Source: Glycomyces dulcitolivorans
GTDB taxonomy: Bacteria > Actinomycetota > Actinomycetes > Mycobacteriales > Micromonosporaceae
Assembly: GCF_003265355.1 (NCBI RefSeq)
Contig: NZ_QFRW01000327.1
Location: forward strand, 1 to 55,745
Reading direction: 5' to 3'
DNA: 55,745 bases
Below are positions 16,124-24,172 of the stretch, one piece after another. The position numbers were made by a program, and so were the translations under genes. Within the stretch, counting starts at the first letter, position 1, and each line of letters opens with the position of its first letter. Under the pieces are notes generated by a model that was not told where the DNA came from, did not search any database, and was given only the letters and a program-made list of their open reading frames with translations.

Positions 16124-16444
16124 ATGGGGAGCGGATACACCGTCGATCCCGAGGAACTGCGGGCGCACGCCAGGTACCTGGAGACGCTCAAGGAGCGGTT
16201 CGACGCGGTCATGGACGCCAGCAACTACATCGAGCAGGACGACGAGGCGTACGGGACGCTGTGCGGCTGGATCTCCGGGTGCATGGAGTCGCGGCACCAG
16301 ACGCAGGACCGGATCACGTCGTACCTCGCCGAGAACTTCACCATCGCCGCGAACGCGCTGCGCGCGGCGGCCGAGGAGTACGAGACCAGCGACTCGGATT
16401 CGGGGACGGCGTTCTCGGAGCTGCGCGACCGGATGGGGGTGTAG
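16124..16444 (+). CDS. EspC-like small type VII secretion target
   Basis: This 106-aa helical protein resembles EspC/ESX-associated targets: YTVDPEELRAHARYLETLKERF at the start, then a long helix (FTIAANALRAAAEEY). The sequence YETSD near residue 90 fits the YxxxD/E motif used for export by ESX systems. A WXG-type turn is not obvious; a GWISG motif lies at about the middle. It follows the YbaB-like gene by 5 bases and precedes the long WXG protein by 2 bases. It probably acts as an export partner for the proteins downstream. Confidence 0.72.
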   Translation: MGSGYTVDPEELRAHARYLETLKERFDAVMDASNYIEQDDEAYGTLCGWISGCMESRHQTQDRITSYLAENFTIAANALRAAAEEYETSDSDSGTAFSELRDRMGV

Positions 16445-16446
16445 GG

Positions 16447-17148
16447 ATGTCCGACAACTCGCTCATCGCGCCGGTCCAGTCGACCAATAAGTGGTACACG
16501 GGGGCCGGGCCGCTGGACTCCTATCACGGCATGATCGACGCGTTCAAGTCCGAAGGCTGGGTGGACGACCTGCTCGCCGGCGGCGGGTTCGCGCTCGAAG
16601 TGGTCGGGTCGGTGCTCGACCCGTTCAGCGCACTGCTGTCGGCGGGCATCGGCTGGGCGCTGGAGTACTTCGAGCCGCTGCGGGAGATGCTCCAGGAGGT
16701 CACGGGGAAGGCCGACGTGGTCATGGCGCACGCGCAGACGTGGAGCAACATGTCCGGCGAGCTGCTGGCGATCGTCGAGGACCTGACCGCGCACCTGGAC
16801 GCGGACATGCCGACCTGGACCGGGGAGGCGGCCGAGTCGTACAAGTCGCTTATGGCCCACAACGTCACCTCAGCGTCGGCTCTGGCGGCGACCGCCGAGG
16901 CGATGGCGGCCGCGACCGAGGGCGCGGGGAGCCTGGTCCAGATCACGCACGAGATCGTGCGCGACCTGATCGCCGAACTGGTCGGGCACGTGATCGTGTG
17001 GGCCGTCGAGGCGATCTTCGTGGTCACCATCCCGGTCATCGCGGCGCAGATCGTCGCGGCGGTGGTGAAGTGGGCGGGCATCATCATGGGCTACGGCATG
17101 GCCCTGGTGCAGTCGTTCACCAACCTCAAGACCCTCCTGGGGGTGTGA
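16447..17148 (+). CDS. Long WXG100/PPE-like type VII protein
   Basis: This 233-aa, mostly helical protein has a central WXG-type turn (DMPTWTGEAAESYKS, about residue 125). Before it comes a segment shared with the proteins at 51.0 and 54.1 kb (LDPFSALLSAGIGWALEYFEPL), and after it a hydrophobic stretch (HVIVWAVEAIFVVTIPVIAAQIV, about 180-205). Similar proteins are annotated as WXG100-family targets and often form the N-terminal trafficking domain of polymorphic toxins. Here the frame ends at a stop and the toxin-like part is a separate gene starting 4 bases later, in another frame. Confidence 0.72.
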   Translation: MSDNSLIAPVQSTNKWYTGAGPLDSYHGMIDAFKSEGWVDDLLAGGGFALEVVGSVLDPFSALLSAGIGWALEYFEPLREMLQEVTGKADVVMAHAQTWSNMSGELLAIVEDLTAHLDADMPTWTGEAAESYKSLMAHNVTSASALAATAEAMAAATEGAGSLVQITHEIVRDLIAELVGHVIVWAVEAIFVVTIPVIAAQIVAAVVKWAGIIMGYGMALVQSFTNLKTLLGV

Positions 17149-17152
17149 GGCG

Positions 17153-17869
17153 ATGCGACGCACGCTGCGGCTCCTCCTGCTCCTCGGCATCGGGCTCGCC
17201 CTCGCGGGCAAGAAACCCGGAGGCGGCGACTCGACCCCCGGCGGAGGCGACAACGACGTCGACCCGCTCACCGGCCGCCCCAAGGACTCTGACGAACGCA
17301 AGGAACGCCTGGACTTCCAGGGCAAGAACGCCTCCACCGAAATGGCCGAGGTCCACGACACCGCCGACACCGAGGCCAAGACCGGCCGTGCAGGCGACTC
17401 CGACGGCGACGGCCAGCCGGACATCACCGACCCGCAGAAACCGGTCGAAGGCCCTGCGGCCAAGATCGATCCGGGAATGCCGAACAAGCGGCACAACCTC
17501 AATCAGATCCGGCCCAACAACCCGGCGAAGAATGAGAACACGATCGTCCTCCCCGGCACCGATGTGGCAGGGGACATCGCGGACATCAAGGCCGGGAATG
17601 CGACATGGAATCCCGATACGCAGCGGTACGAGGTGAACGGTCGAATCTACGGCATGGAAATGCCGAGCGGTACGCTCTTCCCGGTAAGCGGCGACGGATT
17701 CGTCAATCTCAACCGAGCCGAGTACCAGGTACTGAAGGAAATGATGGGAACGAATGGCGACCTGGATCAGGCCCGACAGAACATCTCGAGGAACCCGTAC
17801 CTGAACCAGCCGGGAGTCTGGGATGCCGCTCTCGACGTGTTCCAGCACAGCAACCGATACCAGGGATAG
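17153..17869 (+). CDS. Signal-bearing protein with toxin-like C-terminal domain
   Basis: This 238-aa protein starts with a signal peptide or anchor (MRRTLRLLLLLGIGLALAG) and continues with a low-complexity Gly/Asp/Pro-rich linker to about residue 125 that includes DSDGDGQPDITDPQ, a calcium-loop-like stretch. It ends in a compact domain (about 130-238) with RYEVNGRIYGMEMPSG, LFPVSGDGFVNLNRAEYQVL and QARQNISRNPYL. The last part uses more AT-rich codons than its neighbours. The position behind WXG genes and before two small acidic genes is the arrangement of a polymorphic toxin. I cannot assign an enzymatic activity. An unrelated surface protein is the alternative. Confidence 0.6.
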   Translation: MRRTLRLLLLLGIGLALAGKKPGGGDSTPGGGDNDVDPLTGRPKDSDERKERLDFQGKNASTEMAEVHDTADTEAKTGRAGDSDGDGQPDITDPQKPVEGPAAKIDPGMPNKRHNLNQIRPNNPAKNENTIVLPGTDVAGDIADIKAGNATWNPDTQRYEVNGRIYGMEMPSGTLFPVSGDGFVNLNRAEYQVLKEMMGTNGDLDQARQNISRNPYLNQPGVWDAALDVFQHSNRYQG

Positions 17870-17875
17870 GCGGGA

Positions 17876-18376
17876 ATGGACGGATACAGCTTTCAGTTCC
17901 TGAGTCGTGTACGGCTTGAGGAGGTCGTGAGCGCGACCAGTGCGGTCTTCGGCGTTTCGGCCGACTTGATCGAGGCGCTCGATTGGCGGCAGGGCGAGGC
18001 GCATGCGGTCGAGGCGAGGGTTGAAGGGATGCCGGCGGTCCTCATCGAGCGCGATCCCGACCGGTACGGCGAGTATGTGGTCTTCAATGCCGGCGAGGAG
18101 TTCGCGTCGTTGGTCGGGGAGCTTCCCGAAGCCGCGGTCGCCTCGCAGTTGTGCGCAAGGCTCAAGGCCCGCGCGGTTCTCGCGGCTCCGAATGCCGCCT
18201 CTGATGCGCTCTGGATCCTGGTGGCGGAGGACGGGTCGTTCGGTGAGGTGCTCGTGGATGTCGATGACTTGGACGAAGGCGTCTTCACCGTCACCGGTGC
18301 CATCGAGGAGATCAAGGGGGCTCCGGAGATTCCCGTCATCGGCCTGCCGGAGGGTTTCAACCCGTATCGGACCTGA
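17876..18376 (+). CDS. Small acidic protein, candidate immunity protein
   Basis: This 166-aa acidic soluble protein has no recognised family. It has mixed strands and helices (AVLIERDPDRYGEYVVFNAGE) and ends in GLPEGFNPYRT. No signal peptide is seen, so it stays in the cytoplasm. It starts 6 bases after the toxin-like gene, the usual position of a cognate immunity gene. Its base composition shares the slightly lower GC of the toxin tail. The immunity role is inferred from position only. Confidence 0.55.
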   Translation: MDGYSFQFLSRVRLEEVVSATSAVFGVSADLIEALDWRQGEAHAVEARVEGMPAVLIERDPDRYGEYVVFNAGEEFASLVGELPEAAVASQLCARLKARAVLAAPNAASDALWILVAEDGSFGEVLVDVDDLDEGVFTVTGAIEEIKGAPEIPVIGLPEGFNPYRT

Positions 18377-18406
18377 GCGCTACCGCTGGCCTCATTGCTG
18401 CAAAAG

Positions 18407-18772
18407 ATGACGTCCTCGCAGGTTACGGGGATGAAGGCGCTGTCGTATTCCGATGGCGGCGCATTCGCACCCGATTCATACCTGCTGGTGCTCGCTGACG
18501 GCAGTTCGCTGCTGCTCACCTCGGATACGGATTGGACCCTGCGAATCGAGGACGGAAGTTGGCCCCGGCTCCCCGACTGGGCGCAGCCGCCTGAGAGCTG
18601 GCGGTTCGAGGACGCCGACGGCCCGCTGGGGACACCCGGCTTCGATTCCGTTGTGGGCGTGTCGGAGATCAAGAACGAAGTCGGCGAGGTGGCCGGGTTG
18701 CGGGTTGACTTCGACGGCGGTGCGGTCGAGTTCAAGGCCGGGGACAGCGTGACCTGGAGGGTCTTTCGATAA
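18407..18772 (+). CDS. Second small acidic protein downstream of the toxin-like gene
   Basis: A 121-aa acidic protein, probably all beta: YLLVLADGSSLLLTSDTDWTL, then WRFEDADGPLG and a final VEFKAGDSVTWRVF. It resembles small immunity-type folds built from beta strands, without a named family. Starts at TTG 18395 or ATG 18431 are also possible; none has a strong ribosome-binding site. It is the last gene of the run and is convergent with the PH-like gene. Confidence 0.5.
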   Translation: MTSSQVTGMKALSYSDGGAFAPDSYLLVLADGSSLLLTSDTDWTLRIEDGSWPRLPDWAQPPESWRFEDADGPLGTPGFDSVVGVSEIKNEVGEVAGLRVDFDGGAVEFKAGDSVTWRVFR

Positions 18773-18795
18773 CCACGCGGCTCGAACTACCGGGG

Positions 18796-19209
18796 TTACT
18801 GGAGTTGGGTGAGGGTTCGGGTTATTCGGGTTGCTTCTTTGGTTTTGAGGCGGAGTTGTACTTGGCCTTGCCAGGTGGGGTTGGTGGTGTTCAGGTCGTA
18901 TTCGATCAGGAGTTGGTCGGGTTTCGGGTTGGTGACCTGGATGTTGTAGCGGGTGAGGGCGGTGATGGGGACGTCTATGTGCTTGGAGCGGCGGGCGGTG
19001 ACCACGAAGCGCTTGGTGCTCAATGCGATGGCGACGACGAGGGGCTCGCGCATCCAGTTGGCGCGGCGGCCGGGGGTTTTGAGGTTTCGGTAGGTGACGG
19101 AGCCGGGGACGGCTTCGGCGAGGATGGTGAGGCCTTCGGCTCGGAGGGCCGTGTGGAGGTCGCCGGGGAGGCGGCCGGGGCCGTAGAGGAGGCGGCGGAG
19201 CGGGTTCAT
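18796..19209 (-). CDS. PH-like-domain hypothetical protein
   Basis: This 137-aa basic protein has a central block (REPLVVAIALSTKRFVVTARR) followed by strands typical of bacterial PH-like folds, and a last helix (RITRTLTQLQ). There is no signal or membrane segment. Its function is not known. A TACACT hexamer 6 nt before the ATG suggests a leaderless transcript. Confidence 0.6.
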   Translation of the reverse strand: MNPLRRLLYGPGRLPGDLHTALRAEGLTILAEAVPGSVTYRNLKTPGRRANWMREPLVVAIALSTKRFVVTARRSKHIDVPITALTRYNIQVTNPKPDQLLIEYDLNTTNPTWQGQVQLRLKTKEATRITRTLTQLQ

Positions 19210-19215
19210 TTCCGC

Positions 19216-19221
19216 AGTGTA
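19216..19221 (-). promoter_or_regulatory. Leaderless -10 hexamer of the PH-like gene
   Basis: TACACT on the minus strand, 6 nt from the ATG at 19209. Confidence 0.4.
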
Positions 19222-19349
19222 GTGGGCCGGTGCCGTTGCGTGGGTGAACAGCAGGTGCGCGCCGGAGCCTGGATTCGGTGGGGCACACTGGGGTCGGTTC
19301 AGGGCCCGGATCGGGTCCGGACTCTCCCTACCCCCTAGAGGAGCTACTC

Positions 19350-20288
19350 GTGAAGAGACGAAACTTGCTGCGGGCGCTCGCGATCGGCGCGCCTCTGGCG
19401 ACGGCCGGGGCCGTCGGTGCCGGGATCGCGGCGGCGGACACCGCGAACTTCAAGGTCATCGTGACGGAGCAGGTCGCCAACAAGGTGTTCGTGTTCGACA
19501 AGAACAAGGCGTTCACGAACGCCAACGCGTACAAGTCCTGGAGCCCCGGGACGGGCGGGTGGTCGAACCTCTCCGACTGCCGCATCCGGGACACGGCCCA
19601 GTTCGGTGCGATCGGGCTGGCGGCCGCCTCGGGCGGCAAGGTCGGGATCTGGAACATCACCGACGAGAAGGACCAGGAGCTCAATGATGTGCTGTGGAGT
19701 GCCACGCCTGGTGGCAATCCGCATGCGCTGGAGCGGATCCCGAATCTCGGGGCGTTCGTCTCGGCCTCCTCGGACGGGTTCCTGACCGTGTACGCGCCCA
19801 CGAAGATCTCCGACCCGTCGACGCTCGCGAAGGTGCAGACCGTGTCGCTGGCCGGTGCGCACGGCGTGGTCTGGGACCCGAACAACTCGCTGCTGTGGGC
19901 CTCGGGCGACAAGATCGTCCAGGCGTACACCGTGTCGGGCACCTACCGGAACATCCGGTTGAAGGCGTCGAGCAAGAAGGTGACGCTGTCCGGGCTCGGG
20001 CACGACCTCCAGCCCGACTTCTCGAACTCGTCGCTCATGCAGGTCTCGGACTCGTACGGGGTCTACTCGATCAACAAGTCGTCGCTGGCGAAGACCACGC
20101 TGCACACGACGACCCGCATCAAGGCGTACGTGAAGATGAGCACCGGCGAGTACTTCTACGTGCGCGGCGACAACGCCGGCTCGCGCGACTGGGGCAGCCC
20201 GACGGTCGTGTTCTCGCAGTCAGCCGATCAGACCCGGTCGGGCGCCGAATTCTACAAAGCTCGGTATTACACAACTGCTTACAACTAG
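19350..20288 (+). CDS. Secreted DUF6528-like beta-propeller protein
   Basis: This 312-aa protein has a twin-arginine-like signal (KRRNLLRALAIGAPLATAG, cleavage after about residue 31). The mature part has repeated strand-rich units such as VWDPNNSLLWASGDKIVQAY and GHDLQPDFSNSSLMQVSDSYG, as in propeller-type DUF6528 proteins. It is probably extracellular; members may bind or cleave polysaccharide, but this is not established here. The GTG start follows AGAGGAG. It is a single gene followed by a strong bidirectional terminator. Confidence 0.75.
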   Translation: MKRRNLLRALAIGAPLATAGAVGAGIAAADTANFKVIVTEQVANKVFVFDKNKAFTNANAYKSWSPGTGGWSNLSDCRIRDTAQFGAIGLAAASGGKVGIWNITDEKDQELNDVLWSATPGGNPHALERIPNLGAFVSASSDGFLTVYAPTKISDPSTLAKVQTVSLAGAHGVVWDPNNSLLWASGDKIVQAYTVSGTYRNIRLKASSKKVTLSGLGHDLQPDFSNSSLMQVSDSYGVYSINKSSLAKTTLHTTTRIKAYVKMSTGEYFYVRGDNAGSRDWGSPTVVFSQSADQTRSGAEFYKARYYTTAYN

Positions 20289-20300
20289 GCGCACGTATTG

Positions 20301-20334
20301 AACGGCCAGGCGGCTCTCCGCCTGGCCGTTTTCT
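20301..20334. terminator. Bidirectional Rho-independent terminator
   Basis: AACGGCCAGGCGG, a CTCT loop and the complement, then TTCT: a 13-bp stem serving the secreted protein gene and the convergent MOSC gene. Confidence 0.88.
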
Positions 20335-20335
20335 G

Positions 20336-21163
20336 TCAGCGGACTTCTACCCTGTCGCCGGTTCGCACCTTGCCCGTGGTGACGACGTCGGCGTAGAAGC
20401 CGAAGCACGTAGCCCGGCCGTAGCCCGGGACCTCGATCCGGTGGTTCGCGGCGAGGGTCTTGAGCAGGCCCGGGTCGGCCGGGGCCGTGCCGTGGGCGAT
20501 CGAGGGGATGATGCAGCGGGGGGTCGGGAGGGTGACTTCGAGGAGCACGTCGTCGCCGATGGCGATCTGCCGGCCCGGTTCGGGGTCGGCGGGGAGGTCG
20601 AGGATCAGGTTGGGGCGGAAGCGGGTCGGGTCGACCGCGGCGCCGTGTTCGGTGCTCAAGCCCTCCAGGGCGCCGGTGGTGACGAGGTGGAGGGGCCCGA
20701 AGTCGAAGAAGCGGCCGTCGGCGGCGCCGCCGACGCGTTGGACGGTCTCGCTGCCGGGCTCGGCGTCGGCGGCCCATTCGGGGATCATGCCGGGCTCGTC
20801 GGGCCACCAGTGGTGCCGCTTGACCTCCTGGGGCGCGGTCCGCGTAATGCGGATCGGGCGGCCGAGCCAGGCGGAGAGGGCCGCGTCGGCCTCCGGTGTG
20901 CCGGCCGTGACGGGGGCGCCGCCGGGGACGGTCAGCAGAACCTCGGAATCCGAGTCGTCCTGTCCCGCAACGTAGGTCGCGGTGACGTCGAGGAGCGAGC
21001 CCCACAGCTTCGGCTGCTTGCCGGTGCCGATGGTGCCGTCGGCGTCGAAGCACGCCCAGGTGCGGTCGCCGTCCAGGCCGCGCTTGCCGATCGCGGTCTC
21101 GGTCAGGTGCTCGGCGGCGGCGGACTTGAGGGGGTGGCGGCGGATGGCGGCGAGTGTGTTCAC
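20336..21163 (-). CDS. MOSC domain-containing protein
   Basis: This 275-aa protein has an N-terminal MOSC_N barrel (IRRHPLKSAAAEHLTETAIGKRGLDGDR) and a C-terminal MOSC domain with the conserved cysteine in LPTPRCIIPS and FRPNLIL. MOSC proteins bind or transfer sulphide from a cysteine and include sulphurases and Moco-dependent amidoxime reductases. This suits an organism with the Moco operon found at 43 kb. The GTG start at 21163 is supported by TACGAT 6 nt upstream; no ribosome-binding site is seen. Confidence 0.87.
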   Translation of the reverse strand: MNTLAAIRRHPLKSAAAEHLTETAIGKRGLDGDRTWACFDADGTIGTGKQPKLWGSLLDVTATYVAGQDDSDSEVLLTVPGGAPVTAGTPEADAALSAWLGRPIRITRTAPQEVKRHHWWPDEPGMIPEWAADAEPGSETVQRVGGAADGRFFDFGPLHLVTTGALEGLSTEHGAAVDPTRFRPNLILDLPADPEPGRQIAIGDDVLLEVTLPTPRCIIPSIAHGTAPADPGLLKTLAANHRIEVPGYGRATCFGFYADVVTTGKVRTGDRVEVR

Positions 21164-21169
21164 GACAGC

Positions 21170-21175
21170 ATCGTA
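21170..21175 (-). promoter_or_regulatory. Leaderless -10 hexamer of the MOSC gene
   Basis: TACGAT on the minus strand, 6 nt before the GTG at 21163. Confidence 0.4.
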
Positions 21176-21198
21176 AGCCCGCTGACCGTGCGACCGGC

Positions 21199-21225
21199 TA
21201 GGGCCGGGCCCCGACACCGGCCCTA
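21199..21225 (-). terminator. Stem-loop at the end of the three-gene envelope operon
   Basis: TAGGGCCGG at 21199-21207 pairs perfectly with CCGGCCCTA at 21217-21225, with a 9-nt loop. It overlaps the stop codon of the lipoprotein gene. Confidence 0.5.
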
Positions 21226-22260
21226 AGACTCGGCCGGGTAGTAGAACAGCACCGGCGACTCCTTGATCTGGGCCGGGAGTTCCACGGTCCATTTCGTTTC
21301 GCCCTGGTAGTCGATGAAGCTGACGTCGGCGTCGGAGCGGCTCACGTAGCCGTCCTCGTGGAGCGACGTGCAGGTCGGCGAGCCCTCAGAGCCTGCCGCT
21401 TCGCCGGTGTCGAGGTCGATCACGCGAGTGCCCTCCTGGGCGCGGATCGTGAAGCCTCCCTTGAAGGCGCCGTAGGGGCCGTAGTCGTCGACCACGCACG
21501 CGTACCGGCCGGTCGGGTCAACGCCGACGAGGCCGATCGTGAGCGGCTCGGTACCGGTCAAGCCCCCGACCCGGATCGTCTCCAGCACGGTTCCCTCGGC
21601 GTCGATCCGGTACAGCTCGCTGACGGGGAGGTTGTGGTACAGGGCCTGGGCGGTGCCGTCGTCGGCGGTGTACCAGCGCAGGTGGCAGCCGACCGGTTGC
21701 AGGTCCACTGTGGTGGGAAGTTGGCCGGCGGTCGGGGAGTACCACTCGGTCGCGCCCCACGCCTGGACCGGCATCGGGGTCGTGTCGTCCTGGGCGGTAC
21801 TGGATTCGGCGCCCCAGACGGCGCCGCGGTGGACAAGGAGGGCCGAGCCGTCGGCGAGCCAGGTCGGGTCGATGCAGGCGTGGTCGAGGGGGTATTCGGT
21901 CGCGGTGGTGATCTCGCCGGAGGCCAGCTCGCCGAACTTGAGGACCGCGTTCGGTGAGGCGCCTTCGATCCACGCGGCGGTCTGCTGGCGGGGGTCGATG
22001 CTCAGGGACGCGCGCAGGACGGTGCCGACGTCGCCTTCAGCAGTCCAGACGCCGCTGAGGTCGAGGACGGGTGCGGCGGCGGGCTCCTGGTCGTGGGCCG
22101 GTGCGGCGGCGGAGTCCCAGCGGTAGAGGAGGTGGTCGTCGCCGATTCCGTAGAAGACTCCGGCGTCGGTGCCGCCGCCCGCGACCTGGTCGCAGGCGGT
22201 GGCGGCGAGGAGGCCGAGGGCGGCCGCGGTGGCGGCCAGGCGGGTCCTGCGTCGGATCAT
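21223..22260 (-). CDS. Putative lipoprotein
   Basis: A 345-aa protein with a lipoprotein signal: basic RRRTRLAATAAALGLLAATAC, with cysteine near residue 23 in a lipobox-like LAATAC. The exported part is strand-rich and has many acidic residues (VRASLSIDPRQQTAAWIEGASP-like text and WLADGSALLVHRG), suggesting a propeller. No enzyme family is recognised. AAGGAGG lies at good spacing before the ATG. It is the last gene of a three-gene minus-strand operon, 14 bases after the extensin-like gene. Confidence 0.75.
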   Translation of the reverse strand: MIRRRTRLAATAAALGLLAATACDQVAGGGTDAGVFYGIGDDHLLYRWDSAAAPAHDQEPAAAPVLDLSGVWTAEGDVGTVLRASLSIDPRQQTAAWIEGASPNAVLKFGELASGEITTATEYPLDHACIDPTWLADGSALLVHRGAVWGAESSTAQDDTTPMPVQAWGATEWYSPTAGQLPTTVDLQPVGCHLRWYTADDGTAQALYHNLPVSELYRIDAEGTVLETIRVGGLTGTEPLTIGLVGVDPTGRYACVVDDYGPYGAFKGGFTIRAQEGTRVIDLDTGEAAGSEGSPTCTSLHEDGYVSRSDADVSFIDYQGETKWTVELPAQIKESPVLFYYPAES

Positions 22261-22274
22261 GGTGTCCTCCTTCG

Positions 22275-23051
22275 TCATTCGGCCCGGTAGGCGCCGGCGT
22301 CCTGGTCGGCCATGCCGTGGCGGGCGATGAGGTCGAGCCAGACGAGGTAGTTCGCCGAGGACGCGGTGGGGTCGAGCTCCTCGGTCTTGAAGGCTTTGCG
22401 GAGTGCTTCGAGGCCCTTCTTCGTCTGCGGGCCGAAGTCGCCGTCTATGGTCACTTTGGACATTCCGGCGAGATCCCTTGCAGCCCATTGGATGATCGTG
22501 GTGTCGGTCTGGTAGTCCCAGTCGGCGGCGACGGCGCGGCGGCCGCGGTCGACGTGGATGTGGTTCCAGTGGGAGCCGTCGGGGTCGTTGTAGCAGTGCA
22601 GGACCGTGCCGAAGTGCTTGCGGCACACGGCGATCACGGCGAGGTAGCGGCGGCGGAGGTAGCGGCGGGCCTTGCCGTGGACGGCGGTGTCGACGAAGAG
22701 CTCTTCGCCCCAGTTGAAGTGGGTGAAGTCGATGGCCGCGCCGTAGCGGTGGTAGCCGGGCTTGCAGACCTTCGCGCCGGCCACGCCGGTCCACTGGTAG
22801 GGCCAGGTGCCGCCGTTGTAGCCGTAGGTCCGGCCGAGGGCGTCGAGGTCGCGGACCACGCGTCCGGCCTGCTTGTGGGTCTCCGCGTGCATCGTGAACG
22901 AGGTCGCGGAGGGGTGGACGCCGAAGCCGTCGCCGGTGAAGGCGGTCCGGTAGCGCATCTTCCAGGCCGTGGCCCACAGCCAGTCGCGCGTGACGTCGGG
23001 GAGTTCGCAGCTCGATCGGGCGAACGCCTTGCCGCTGCTGGGGAATGCCAT
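22275..23051 (-). CDS. Extensin-like / D-Ala-D-Ala carboxypeptidase-like protein with PG-binding-like tail
   Basis: This 258-aa protein contains the peptidase core of the extensin-like_C/LD-DD-carboxypeptidase group: RYGAAIDFTHFNW (zinc ligands His/Asp) and SHWNHIHVDRG (HxH). The C-terminus has a peptidoglycan-binding-like motif, TIDGDFGPQT. It probably acts on cell-wall peptides or binds them. No signal peptide is visible although both operon neighbours are exported. A GAGGAGG ribosome-binding site precedes the ATG, so a missed upstream signal-coding start is unlikely. Confidence 0.78.
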   Translation of the reverse strand: MAFPSSGKAFARSSCELPDVTRDWLWATAWKMRYRTAFTGDGFGVHPSATSFTMHAETHKQAGRVVRDLDALGRTYGYNGGTWPYQWTGVAGAKVCKPGYHRYGAAIDFTHFNWGEELFVDTAVHGKARRYLRRRYLAVIAVCRKHFGTVLHCYNDPDGSHWNHIHVDRGRRAVAADWDYQTDTTIIQWAARDLAGMSKVTIDGDFGPQTKKGLEALRKAFKTEELDPTASSANYLVWLDLIARHGMADQDAGAYRAE

Positions 23052-23083
23052 CGGTCCTCCTCGTCGTTATAGATTCCCTGTCG

Positions 23084-24082
23084 CTATCGATTCCCTCTGA
23101 TGTGGATGGTCGTGCCGTCGGTCTCCAGCCACAGGCCCCTGCGGCCCGGGACGGCGAGGATCTCGCCGAGGCAGGCGCAGTCGAGGGCCGTGCCGCCGAA
23201 GGCGGTCTCGGTGCGAGCGTCGTCGGTGAAGCGGGTCTCGGTGATCGCGCCGTCCTTGTCCGAGTAGAGGCTGACGTGGGTGTCGTCGGCGACGGCGGCC
23301 ATGGGGCGGCCCGCGTTCGCGACGGTGCCCGCGGGGGTGAGGGCGAGGCCGGTGGATTCGGTGAGGCGGCCGGTGTAGGCGTACTGGGTGCCCGCGCCGT
23401 CGGCGACGGCGGCGAAGAGGCCGCGGTCGGTCTCGGCGAGGACGGTGCCGTTGCCTTCGCCGAGGCCGGTGGCGAGCTGCTGCTCGGTCCAGGTGCGGCC
23501 GCCGTCGTGGGAGACGGCGAGGTGGCTGCGGGAGAGGATGGTGAGGTGCTCGTCGGGGCCGCCTTCGACGGCGACGGCGAGGCCGCCGCCGAACGGGGTG
23601 ACGGCGGTGGCGAGGCCAGAGCGGATCCCTTGGGGGACGGGCAGGTCGACGTATTCGCCGGCGCCTTCGTCGATGCGGACGAGGGCGGGCCGGGCGCGGT
23701 CGGGGGCGAGTTCCCTGGCGCCGGTGAGCCACAGGGTCGCGCCGGTCGCGGCCATCGAGTGGGGCGTGAAGTCGGCGGGCAGGGGCAGCGGGAGGGGCGG
23801 GCCGAGGACGCCGGTCACGGTGCCGTCGGCGGCTTCGGCGGGTTCGAGGACGCGGAGGACATGGTCGGAGGCGCGGTCGGAATCGGTCTCGGCGGTGAGG
23901 ACGAGGAGTTCGCCGCCGCGCCCGGTCCAGCCGGTGGCAGCGGCATAGATGTGGGGGGCGGTTGCTGCGCGGGCGGGGCTCGCGGCGGCGGCCGCGGCTC
24001 CGGCGAGGAGGGCGGCCGCGCCGGTGAGGACGGTGCGGCGGGTCAGGCGTCGCGTGGGGCCCGTGTTCCCAGAGATGGCCAT
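23084..24082 (-). CDS. Tat-exported sialidase/BNR-repeat-like protein
   Basis: This 332-aa protein has a twin-arginine signal (RRLTRRTVLTGAAALLAG) cut near residue 40. The mature part has repeated strands with an Asp-box-like SHDGGRTW (about residue 195), as in sialidase/BNR propellers. No catalytic residues are recognisable. It leads the operon with the extensin-like and lipoprotein genes, pointing to an envelope or extracellular role. CATAGT lies 6 nt before the ATG, a possible leaderless start. Confidence 0.72.
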   Translation of the reverse strand: MAISGNTGPTRRLTRRTVLTGAAALLAGAAAAAASPARAATAPHIYAAATGWTGRGGELLVLTAETDSDRASDHVLRVLEPAEAADGTVTGVLGPPLPLPLPADFTPHSMAATGATLWLTGARELAPDRARPALVRIDEGAGEYVDLPVPQGIRSGLATAVTPFGGGLAVAVEGGPDEHLTILSRSHLAVSHDGGRTWTEQQLATGLGEGNGTVLAETDRGLFAAVADGAGTQYAYTGRLTESTGLALTPAGTVANAGRPMAAVADDTHVSLYSDKDGAITETRFTDDARTETAFGGTALDCACLGEILAVPGRRGLWLETDGTTIHIRGNR

Positions 24083-24172
24083 GGGAGCACTATGACCAAT
24101 GATGACGGCTTATTCGGTCGAACCGCGAACTTTCATTCCATAGTGGTATTGCGTTCCGGATCGGTCGTGTGC

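Noticed and set aside
16447-17869. The long WXG gene and the toxin-like gene as one protein broken by a frameshift
   Set aside because: They differ in frame by one, but the second has its own ATG, a nearby GAGG and a clear N-terminal signal, so separate genes are the simpler reading. Resequencing would settle it.
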